Source of the DNA: Modestobacter excelsi
GTDB lineage: Bacteria; Actinomycetota; Actinomycetes; Mycobacteriales; Geodermatophilaceae
Assembly: GCF_005930495.1 (NCBI RefSeq)
Contig: NZ_SJEX01000003.1
Location: 82,454 to 146,453 of the forward strand
DNA length: 64,000 nt
Direction: 5' to 3'
The notes under the pieces are model-generated. The model was not told the origin of the DNA. It saw nothing but the letters and a program-made list of their open reading frames with translations, and did no database searches. Shown here one piece after another: positions 15,892-23,565 of this stretch. Position 1 is the stretch's first letter, and the number at the start of each line of letters is the position of its first letter. The translations under genes and the position numbers were made by a program.

Positions 15892-18888
15892 GTGAACCTC
15901 CTGGTGCTCGGCCCGCTCGAGGTCTGGCGCGACGGGGTGAGCCTGGCGGTGCGGCGGGGGCGGCCGCGCCGGCTGCTGCTGTCGCTGGTCCTGCGCCGCG
16001 GCGGAGCCGTTCCCCAGGACACGCTGATCGACCAGCTCTGGGGTGACGAGCCGCCGGTCAACGCGGAGAACGCGCTGCAGGTCCTGGTCTCCTACCTGCG
16101 CCGGGCCGTCGGCGGGGACGACCTCCGGATCGAGCGGGTGCTCGCGGGGTACCGGCTGGTGGTCGCGCCCGACTCGGTCGACATGGTCCGTGCCGAGGCA
16201 CTCGTCGCGACGGCGACGGCGACGGACGTCCCGCCGCTGGAGCGGCTGTCCTCGGCCTCCGCGGCGCTCGCGTTGTGGCGCGGGCCTGCGCTCAGCGAGG
16301 CCAGGGACGACTCGTTCGCCCAGGGCGACATCAGCCGGCTGGAGGAGCTGCGGCTGCTGGCCTGGGAGGCCCGCGCCGAGGCGCTCCTCGCGGTCGGCCG
16401 TCACGTCGAGGCCCTGCCCGAGCTCAGTCAACTGGTGCACGAGCACCCGTTCCGCGAGCGGCTCCACGGTTCCCTGGCGGTCGCCCTCTACCGGTCGGGC
16501 CGGCAGGCCGAGGCGCTCGCCGCACTGGAGGCAGCCCGGACCACGCTGGCCGACGAGCTGGGACTCGACCTCAGCCGCGACCTCCAGGAGCTCGAGCACC
16601 GCATCCTGCGCCAGGACCGCGCACTGGAGGTCGCCCCGCACGACCGGGCGGCGCCCACCGCCGAGCACCTGGACAGCGCGCCGGCGAGGCAGGCCCGGGT
16701 GGCGGCGGACCCGACCACGACCGTCGGGGCCGTCCCGCCGTCCCTGACCTCGCTGGTCGGGCGGGAGGAGCAGGTGGCCGCCGTGGCCGGCCTGCTCGAC
16801 CGGGCGAGGGTGGTGACGCTCACCGGCCCCGGTGGTGCCGGGAAGACCCGGCTCGCCGCGGAGTCCGCCCGGCGGCGCCGGGAGCAGGTCTGGTGGGTCG
16901 ACCTGTCCGCGGCCACCGACCGCACCGCCGTCGTCGACGGGGTGACGGCCGCGGCCGGTGCGGTCCTGACCTCCGACGAGGACCCGGTCGCCGCCCTCGC
17001 CCGGTGGGTGGGGGACCGGGACGCGCTGCTGGTGCTGGACACCTGCGAGCACGTGGTGGCCCCGGCGGAGGAGCTGGTCACCGCGCTCGTCATCGGCTGC
17101 CCCCGGCTGCGGGTCCTGGCCACGAGCCGCCGGCCGCTGGGCGTGGCCGGTGAGCTGACCTGGCCGGTCCCGCCGTTGTCCCTCCCGCCGCCGGACGAGG
17201 ACGGCCTGGGACCGGTCCGGGCGTCGCACGCGGTCCAGCTGTTCTGTGCACGTGCTGCCACCGCGCGACCGGGCTTCGTGCTCTCCGAGGGCAACGCCGC
17301 CGCGGTCGCCACGGTGTGCCGCCTGCTGGACGGCCTGCCGCTCGCGATCGAGCTGGCGGCCGGGCACGCGGCTGCCCTCAGCCCCGCCAAGACCGCCGAG
17401 CTGCTGGCCGACCGGCTCCGCCTGGACGGACCGGGTCAGGGACGGCACGCCGGACTGCGGGCCACCATCGACTGGAGCTACGGGCTGCTCTCGGCCGGTG
17501 AGGCCCTGTTCCTCGACCGGCTGTCGGTCTTCCGCGGGCCCTTCGTGATCGATGCCGCGGTCGAGGTCGCCGGCGCAGGACTGGAGGACGACGGGCTCAC
17601 GCTGCTGCTCAGCCTGGTCCGGCAGTCGCTGGTCGCCGTGGCGGAGGACGACCACTTCCGGCTGCTGGACACCATCCGGGCCCGCGCGTCGGCCCGGCTG
17701 GCCGCCCGCCCGCAGGAGGAGCTGACCACCCGGGACCGGCATGCACGGTGGTTCCGGCAGTTCGCCGAGGAGGCCGACCGCACCATCCGCGGGGCCGACC
17801 AGGCGGGCTGGCTCACCGAGCTGCGGAACGTGTCGGCCGACCTCCGGGCGGCCCTGGCCCACTGCCTGACCGGTGCGCGCCCCCTGGCGTCGCTGGGCGC
17901 CACGATGGTCTGCTCGCTGTCCTGGTTCTGGTCCTTCGAGGGCTCCTTCGCCGAGGCACGCCGGTGGATCGACGAGGCGACGGCGGCCGGGCCCCACGAC
18001 CCGCTGACCACGGCACGGCTGCAGCTGGCCGCCGGGATGCACGCGGAGTCCGTCGGCGACCTGGACACCGCCGAGCACGAGTGCACCCGTGCCGCAGCTG
18101 CCTTCGCCGAGCTGGGCGACGAGCCGGGCGAGGCGCGGAGCCTGCTGCACCTGGGCACCGTCCGGTGGGCGCGCGGGCGCCTGCCCGAGGCGGCCGCGGC
18201 GCAGGACCGCTCCATCGCGCTCTTCCGGTCGCAGCGGCACGACGCCGGCGCGGGCCTGGGGCTGGTGCTCCGCGCCCGGACCGCCCTGGACGCGGGGGAC
18301 CCGGCGCGGGCCCGCGACGTCCTGGCCGAGGCGCAGCACGTGGTGCAGCGGTCCGGCGACCAGCACCTGGTCGGCCTGCGACTCGAGCAGCACGCGCGGG
18401 TCGGCCTCGACGCAGGTGACCTGACCGGGGCGGAGTCGTCGGCCCGGGCGAGCCTGGAGGTCTTCGAGCAGGTCGGCTACCCCGAGGGCATCGGCGCCGC
18501 CCTGCAGACCCTCGGACGGGTGCACCTGGCCCAGGGCGACCCGCTGGCGGCGCAGTCCTGCTACCTCCAGGCGACCGAGCAGGCGCTGCGGATGGCGCAC
18601 CGGCCCGCGGTGGTCGAGGGCGTGGAACTGCTCGCCGAGGCGGCGGCGGTCCGGCACGAGGCCGCCCTCGCCGCCCGGTTGCTCGGCCACGCCCAGCAGC
18701 TGCGGCTGGACGCGCGGCTGGACCGGACGACCGGCCAGCAACGGCGCCTGGACGCCTGGCGCCACCTCCTCGGCCCGGCGCCCGGAGCGGAGCTGGGAAC
18801 GGCGGAGGCCGCCGGTCGGCACGCGACCACCGAGGAGCTGCTCGCCCAGCTGAGGGACGTCTGCGGGTACCAGGCCCGGGTCTCCTGA
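15892..18888 (+). CDS. AfsR/SARP-family regulator with NB-ARC ATPase and TPR domains
   Basis: The 998-residue regulator has the order OmpR-like winged helix (about 1-90), BTAD domain (about 95-245), NB-ARC/STAND ATPase (P-loop GPGGAGKTRLA near residue 312; DALLVLDTCEHV as Walker B) and helical TPR-like repeats to the end. This is the classical AfsR layout, in which nucleotide-dependent oligomerisation controls DNA binding and recruitment of RNA polymerase. The GTG start at 15892 is preceded by GGAGG. It is divergent from the azoreductase gene, and paired 11-bp-spaced repeats lie in front of it. The target genes are unknown; no antibiotic cluster is visible in the window. Confidence 0.9.
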   Translation: MNLLVLGPLEVWRDGVSLAVRRGRPRRLLLSLVLRRGGAVPQDTLIDQLWGDEPPVNAENALQVLVSYLRRAVGGDDLRIERVLAGYRLVVAPDSVDMVRAEALVATATATDVPPLERLSSASAALALWRGPALSEARDDSFAQGDISRLEELRLLAWEARAEALLAVGRHVEALPELSQLVHEHPFRERLHGSLAVALYRSGRQAEALAALEAARTTLADELGLDLSRDLQELEHRILRQDRALEVAPHDRAAPTAEHLDSAPARQARVAADPTTTVGAVPPSLTSLVGREEQVAAVAGLLDRARVVTLTGPGGAGKTRLAAESARRRREQVWWVDLSAATDRTAVVDGVTAAAGAVLTSDEDPVAALARWVGDRDALLVLDTCEHVVAPAEELVTALVIGCPRLRVLATSRRPLGVAGELTWPVPPLSLPPPDEDGLGPVRASHAVQLFCARAATARPGFVLSEGNAAAVATVCRLLDGLPLAIELAAGHAAALSPAKTAELLADRLRLDGPGQGRHAGLRATIDWSYGLLSAGEALFLDRLSVFRGPFVIDAAVEVAGAGLEDDGLTLLLSLVRQSLVAVAEDDHFRLLDTIRARASARLAARPQEELTTRDRHARWFRQFAEEADRTIRGADQAGWLTELRNVSADLRAALAHCLTGARPLASLGATMVCSLSWFWSFEGSFAEARRWIDEATAAGPHDPLTTARLQLAAGMHAESVGDLDTAEHECTRAAAAFAELGDEPGEARSLLHLGTVRWARGRLPEAAAAQDRSIALFRSQRHDAGAGLGLVLRARTALDAGDPARARDVLAEAQHVVQRSGDQHLVGLRLEQHARVGLDAGDLTGAESSARASLEVFEQVGYPEGIGAALQTLGRVHLAQGDPLAAQSCYLQATEQALRMAHRPAVVEGVELLAEAAAVRHEAALAARLLGHAQQLRLDARLDRTTGQQRRLDAWRHLLGPAPGAELGTAEAAGRHATTEELLAQLRDVCGYQARVS

Positions 18889-18943
18889 GGCGGGCGGCCC
18901 GCGGGCGCGACAGCGCTCCGACGGTCCCGCGACAGGCAGGCCG

Positions 18944-19525
18944 GACTACGCCCGCTACGTCACCACGGACCAGTTCCTCGTCAGCCACCTGGTCGCCAGC
19001 ATCGGCGGTGCGGCGCTGGCGGTCCTCGGGGTCGTCTCCGCCACGACCTTCCTGGTCCGCGGTCGCGCCCGGCGCGGGGCGCTGGCCGGGATGGTGCTCA
19101 CCGTGGTCGCGGCGGTCTCCCTGTCCGCGGCCTTCGGCAGTGCGGCGTTCGTGCAGCCCGGCGTCGGCCGGGCGTACCTGAGCGGGCTCCCGGGCGCCGA
19201 GGCGCTGAACGCGGACACGGCCTACCGGGACGCGCTGACGGCCACCAGCGGCGCATCGGTCCTCGTCTTGACCGTCGCCGCGATCACGTTCGGGACGGCG
19301 GTCGCCCGCACCGCGCCGGGCCTCCGTTGGGCCGGCATCGGCTACGCCGTCACGCTCCCGCTGTCCGCCGTCAGCGGCATGGCCGGGATCGGCGCCGGGA
19401 CGCAGCCGGCGGCCGGAGTCCTCGTCGCCGTCGCGACCGCCGTCCTGGCCCGCCGCCTCCCCGCCGTTCCGGGCGGATCCGGCCGGCCCCTCGGCGTCAC
19501 GGTCGGGTCCGCCCGCGCGAGCTGA
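18944..19525 (+). pseudogene. Membrane protein lacking a usable start (5'-truncated)
   Basis: From 18944 the frame reads DYARYVTTDQFLVSHLVASI and continues through about five hydrophobic segments to 19525. It looks like a genuine small membrane protein of unknown family. The first ATG is only at 19091, inside the sequence and after the first membrane helix. No ATG, GTG or TTG occurs in this frame between there and the end of the AfsR-like gene. Either the 5' end was deleted when the regulator was joined to it, or a shortened 144-residue protein is made from 19091. Confidence 0.5.
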
Positions 19526-19546
19526 CGACCACGGCTCCGGGGACGG

Positions 19547-19936
19547 TCAGCCGGTGGCGGCCCGCCCCCGGAGCTGGCGGCGGCGGTCGTCGTCGTCCTC
19601 CAGGCCCCACCAGTCGACGATGCGGCCGTCGCGGACGGTGAACCAGTAGACCTCCCGCACGTCCCGGAACGCGCGGCCGGTCGGCGGCCGGTCCCGCCAC
19701 GGCCCGGTCTGCGTGCCCGAGCAGCGGAAGTGCCCCACCACCGTGTCGCCCTCCCCGACGAGGGCGACGGTCTCCATCGCCACGTCGGGGAAGGCGGTCC
19801 GGAACGGCGCCACCCAGTCCTTCGCGGCCTGCGCGATCCCGGGCGCGTACAGCTGGTCGACCGCGTCGAGGTCACCGCCGTTGATCACCTCGGCGACGGC
19901 GCGGGCCACCAGCTCCTTGTTGTCGGCCACGCTCAT
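19547..19936 (-). CDS. SnoaL-like/ester cyclase family protein (NTF2 fold)
   Basis: This protein of about 129 residues has the SnoaL pattern: a first helix NKELVARAVAEVINGGD, then APGIAQAAKDWVAPFRTAFPD, a strand region VALVGEGDTVVGHFRCSGTQTG, and FTVRDGRIVDWWGLED at the end. Relatives include polyketide cyclases and many proteins of unknown reaction. The ATG at 19936 gives the natural family start; an in-frame start 21 bp upstream is possible. It is convergent with the truncated membrane-protein gene and divergent from the cyclase/ATPase gene. The substrate is unknown. Confidence 0.8.
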   Translation of the reverse strand: MSVADNKELVARAVAEVINGGDLDAVDQLYAPGIAQAAKDWVAPFRTAFPDVAMETVALVGEGDTVVGHFRCSGTQTGPWRDRPPTGRAFRDVREVYWFTVRDGRIVDWWGLEDDDDRRRQLRGRAATG

Positions 19937-20077
19937 CGCGGTCGTCCCCGCGTCCACGGCGGGCAGGCGGAGGTGTCAGGGGCGGTCAGGGGCACGTCCA
20001 TGCCGGAGACGATAAGCGGGTATCCCGGCACGGATCAGCGTCTCGTGCACGCGGTGCGGTGGTGGGAGCATCGGGTC

Positions 20078-22750
20078 GTGGGGGCGGACGTGGCCGACCA
20101 GCCCACCGGAGCCGGGCCCGACCCACCCGCAGCTCCGGCCCTCCCGTGCGGCACGGTGACGTTCCTCTTCACCGACATCGCGGGCTCGACGAGGCTGGTC
20201 CGGGAAGACCAGGCCGCCTACGCGATCGCGCTGGAGGAGCACCGGCGACTGCTGAGGGCCACGTTCACCGGGTTCGGTGGCCGGGAGGTCGACACCCAGG
20301 GCGACTCCTTCTTCGTGGTCTTCCCGACTGCTGCCCGGGCGGTGGCCGCGGGCGCACAGGCGCAGCGGGCGCTGGCGGCGTACCGGTGGCCGGACGGCAT
20401 CCGGCTGCTGGTGCGGATGGGCCTGCACACCGGGGAGGCAACCCCCGTCGGGGACAGCTTCGTGGGTCTCGCCGTCCACCAGGCGGCCCGGATCGCGGCG
20501 TCCGCGCACGGCGGCCAGGTGTTGCTCTCGGCGACGACAGCGGCCCTCGTCGGCGAGGAGCTCCCGGCCGGCACCGCCCTGCACCGCCTCGGCGGGCACC
20601 GGCTGAAGGACTTCCCGCGGCCCGTGACGCTGTACCAGCTGGACATCGACGGGCTCCCCACCGCCTTCCCGGCCCTGCGCAGCCTCGGCCGCTCGCCGAT
20701 GCTGTTGGACCCCACCGGGCAGCTGCTGGGCCGGGAGGGCGACATCGCTGCGCTGGCCTCACTGCTGTCGCAGGCGCAGACGCGGATGGTCACCGTCACG
20801 GGCCCGGGCGGGATCGGCAAGACGAGCCTCGCGCTGCAGACCGCCCGGACGATCGCTGCCGGGTTCCCCGGTGGGGTCGTGCTCGTACCGCTCACCGCGG
20901 TCGCGGATGCCGGGCTGGTGCTCGGCACGGTCGCCGAGGCGGTCGGGGCGCCACGCGAACTGGGGATCGACCTGGTGGACGCGATCAGCGCGACCCTGGC
21001 GCAGGACAGGACGTTGCTGGTCCTGGACAACTTCGAGCACGTGGTGGCGGCCGGCCCGGGGATCGCTGCGCTCCTGGCCGCGGCCCCGGCGGCGGTGGCA
21101 CTGGTGACGAGCCGTCGAGCGCTGCGGCTGCGGTCGGAGCGGCAGTACCCCTTGGCGCCGCTGGGCGAGCGCGCCGCGGTCGACCTGTTCGCCGCTCGGG
21201 CCGCCGCGGTGCGGCCCGGGTTCTCCGTCGACGCCACCAACGAGGCCGCCGTGACCGAGCTCTGCCGGCGCCTCGACGGGCTGCCGCTGGCGATCGAGCT
21301 GGCCGCGGCCCGGACGCGGCTGCTGCCGCCGGCGGCGCTGCTGGCCCGACTGGGTGAACGGCTGGACGTGCTCGGTGGCCCGGTCGACCTGCCGGAGCGG
21401 CAGCGCACGCTGCGGGCCACGATGGACTGGAGCTTTGGCCTGCTGGGACCGCACGAGCAGGCGGTCTTCGTCCGGCTCGCCGCGTTCTCGGGCGGGTGGA
21501 CACCGGACGCTGCCGACGCCGTGTGCGGCCGGCCCGGGGAGCCCGACGTGCTCGGCGCCCTGTCGGTCCTGCTGGACGCCAGCCTGCTGGTCGAACCCGA
21601 CGCTGCCGACAGCGAACCGCGGTTCGACATGCTCGAGACGGTCCGGACCTACGCGGTCGAGAAGCTGACCGCCTCCGCCGACCGACCGGAGACCGAACGC
21701 CGCCACACCGACTGGGTGCTGTCGATGACCGAGCCGTTGCCGCGCGTCGGCCGCCGCGAGTTCGCGGACCTGCTCGCCCGGCTGGACGCCGACCGGGCCA
21801 ACCTCCGCGCGGCGCTGCAGCGCGCCGTCGACGCCCTCGACGTGGACACGTTCGCGCGGCTCCTGCGGAGTGCCTCGCCCTACCTCTCGAGACGGGACGG
21901 CGAGCGGGAGACCGCTGGGTGGTTGGACCAGATGCTGTCCCGGGCGACCGGCGCTCCTGAGGACCTGCGTGGTCGGCTGCTGGTCCTCCGCGCGCTCCTC
22001 GCGGGCCTCCTCGGCCACGAGACCGAGGTGCGCCCGTTCCTGGACGAGGGCCGGCGGTTCCTCCCGGACGATCCCGAGCACGCCTACGACCAGGGAATCG
22101 CGGCCTATGCGGGGGTCTTCGCCGCCATGGCCGACGGCTGCGTGGACGAGGCCTCCCGTTCCGTGGAGGAGGCCGCGCGGCGCTGGGCCGCGATCGGCCG
22201 GGAGAGCGGGGTCGGTTTCACGGTGCTGCTGCGGGCGCACCTCGCGGTGCTCCGAGGCGACCTCGCCGCCGCGGAGCAGCACTACGGGGAGGCGGTCGAG
22301 ATCGCCGGCCGCCTGGGCGACGAGGCGCTGCTCGGCCAGGCGCTGAGCCTGTGGGGCCTCGTGCTGCTGACCCGGGGCGACCTCACCGGGGGGCGACGGG
22401 CGGTCCTCGACGCCGCGGCGGCCAACCGCGGCAGCGGCCAGCCGTCCCGCGTCGCCGCCTCGCTCGAGGGGCTGGCGGCGCTGGCCCTGGCCGATGGCCG
22501 GCCGGCCGTGGCGGCACGGGCGCTGGCCGCGGCGGATCAGGCTCGCCGCCGCGTCGCCACGATGCTCTTCCCCGCGGTTGCGCCGCTCGTGGAGGACCTC
22601 GGTGCGCGGGCGCGCGAGCAGCTGGGCGAGCCGGCCCACGCGGCTGCGTCGGAGGAGGGGCGGCGGTGGCCGCTGCTGGAGGCACTGGACCGGACGCTGG
22701 CGGAGGCTGGCCGGCCACCGGAGACCCAGTCGAGGCAGGAGACTCGATGA
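20078..22750 (+). CDS. Class III nucleotide-cyclase-domain/ATPase regulator
   Basis: A class III adenylate/guanylate cyclase homology domain (VTFLFTDIAGSTRL, with TQGDSFF as the second metal region) is followed by an AfsR/MalT-like ATPase (P-loop GPGGIGKTSLA; LLVLDNFEHV) and TPR-like helices. In the cyclase domain the usual Asn-x3-Arg catalytic pair reads HQAAR, so the Asn is replaced and activity may be lost or altered. There is no DNA-binding domain, unlike LuxR-type relatives. GTG 20078 is a reasonable start; an ATG at 20000 is also in frame. The gene overlaps the methyltransferase (ATGA at 22747-22750), so the two are coupled. Such proteins are abundant in Actinobacteria, with unknown signals. 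Confidence 0.8.
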   Translation: MGADVADQPTGAGPDPPAAPALPCGTVTFLFTDIAGSTRLVREDQAAYAIALEEHRRLLRATFTGFGGREVDTQGDSFFVVFPTAARAVAAGAQAQRALAAYRWPDGIRLLVRMGLHTGEATPVGDSFVGLAVHQAARIAASAHGGQVLLSATTAALVGEELPAGTALHRLGGHRLKDFPRPVTLYQLDIDGLPTAFPALRSLGRSPMLLDPTGQLLGREGDIAALASLLSQAQTRMVTVTGPGGIGKTSLALQTARTIAAGFPGGVVLVPLTAVADAGLVLGTVAEAVGAPRELGIDLVDAISATLAQDRTLLVLDNFEHVVAAGPGIAALLAAAPAAVALVTSRRALRLRSERQYPLAPLGERAAVDLFAARAAAVRPGFSVDATNEAAVTELCRRLDGLPLAIELAAARTRLLPPAALLARLGERLDVLGGPVDLPERQRTLRATMDWSFGLLGPHEQAVFVRLAAFSGGWTPDAADAVCGRPGEPDVLGALSVLLDASLLVEPDAADSEPRFDMLETVRTYAVEKLTASADRPETERRHTDWVLSMTEPLPRVGRREFADLLARLDADRANLRAALQRAVDALDVDTFARLLRSASPYLSRRDGERETAGWLDQMLSRATGAPEDLRGRLLVLRALLAGLLGHETEVRPFLDEGRRFLPDDPEHAYDQGIAAYAGVFAAMADGCVDEASRSVEEAARRWAAIGRESGVGFTVLLRAHLAVLRGDLAAAEQHYGEAVEIAGRLGDEALLGQALSLWGLVLLTRGDLTGGRRAVLDAAAANRGSGQPSRVAASLEGLAALALADGRPAVAARALAAADQARRRVATMLFPAVAPLVEDLGARAREQLGEPAHAAASEEGRRWPLLEALDRTLAEAGRPPETQSRQETR

Positions 22751-23562
22751 CCGGGGAAGAGCGCGCGCACGGGGTCACGCCCGGCCTGTGCCGGGACTAC
22801 GCCACGCGGACCGCCGACCACCAGGCCGCCTTCCTGCAGCCGTACCTGCGGCCAGGAGTGCGGCTGCTGGACATCGGCTCCGGGCCGGGCAGCATCACGG
22901 TGGGTCTCGCCCGGGCCGTGGCGCCCGGGCCGGTCACCGGGGTGGACCACGACCGGCGCAGCGTGGAGGAGGCGCGGGAGCGGGCCGCGGTCGCAGGGCT
23001 CCCCGATGTGACCTTCCACGAGGCCGACGTCCGTGCACTGCCCCTCCCCGACGCGAGCTTCGACGTCGCGTTCGAGAACAACGTCTTCCTGCACCTGGCC
23101 GATGACGCGCTGACCGCCGCGCGCGAGGCGCACCGGGTCCTCGTCCCCGGCGGCCTGCTCGCTGCTCGCGACGTCGACGCCGGATCGGTGGTGTGGGGGC
23201 AGGCGAGCGCTGCACTCCAGGAGTTCGACCGGCTCTTCGCGCGCTGGCACCAGAGCCGGGGGACCGACCTCAGGCTGGGACGGCGGCTCCCGGCGATCCT
23301 CCGGAGCGCCGGTTTCACGGTCATCGGGGTGAGCGTGTCGGCGGACACGAAGTGGCGTCCGGAGGACGTGCGGCTCCACGGGGAGGCGATGGTCCAGTTG
23401 ATCGACGGCCCGTTCGGCGCGGACGTCGTCGAGCGGCAGTGGGCCGACGTCCCGGCGACGGCGCGGCTGCGCGACGGTGTGGCGGAGTGGATGCGCCACC
23501 CCGATGCCTTCTTCGCCAACGTGCACGTCGAGGTCGTCGGGCGGCGTCCGGCCACCGCATGA
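22747..23562 (+). CDS. Class I SAM-dependent methyltransferase
   Basis: This 271-residue Rossmann-fold methyltransferase has SAM motif I LLDIGSGPGSITVGLA, an acidic motif II at VTGVDHD, motif III FHEADVRALPLPDASFDVAF and the post-motif RVLVPGGLLAARD, typical of the UbiE/Methyltransf_11 group. It could methylate a small molecule; the substrate is not evident. Its ATG overlaps the stop of the cyclase/ATPase gene, so the regulator and enzyme are probably made together. It ends 3 bp from the convergent kinase/flippase gene. Confidence 0.85.
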   Translation: MTGEERAHGVTPGLCRDYATRTADHQAAFLQPYLRPGVRLLDIGSGPGSITVGLARAVAPGPVTGVDHDRRSVEEARERAAVAGLPDVTFHEADVRALPLPDASFDVAFENNVFLHLADDALTAAREAHRVLVPGGLLAARDVDAGSVVWGQASAALQEFDRLFARWHQSRGTDLRLGRRLPAILRSAGFTVIGVSVSADTKWRPEDVRLHGEAMVQLIDGPFGADVVERQWADVPATARLRDGVAEWMRHPDAFFANVHVEVVGRRPATA

Positions 23563-23565
23563 CAC

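Noticed and set aside
15817..18822. 1001-codon open frame on the reverse strand
   Set aside because: It is antisense to the AfsR-like gene, rich in Arg/Gly/Gln with no domain; a typical shadow of GC-rich codon usage.
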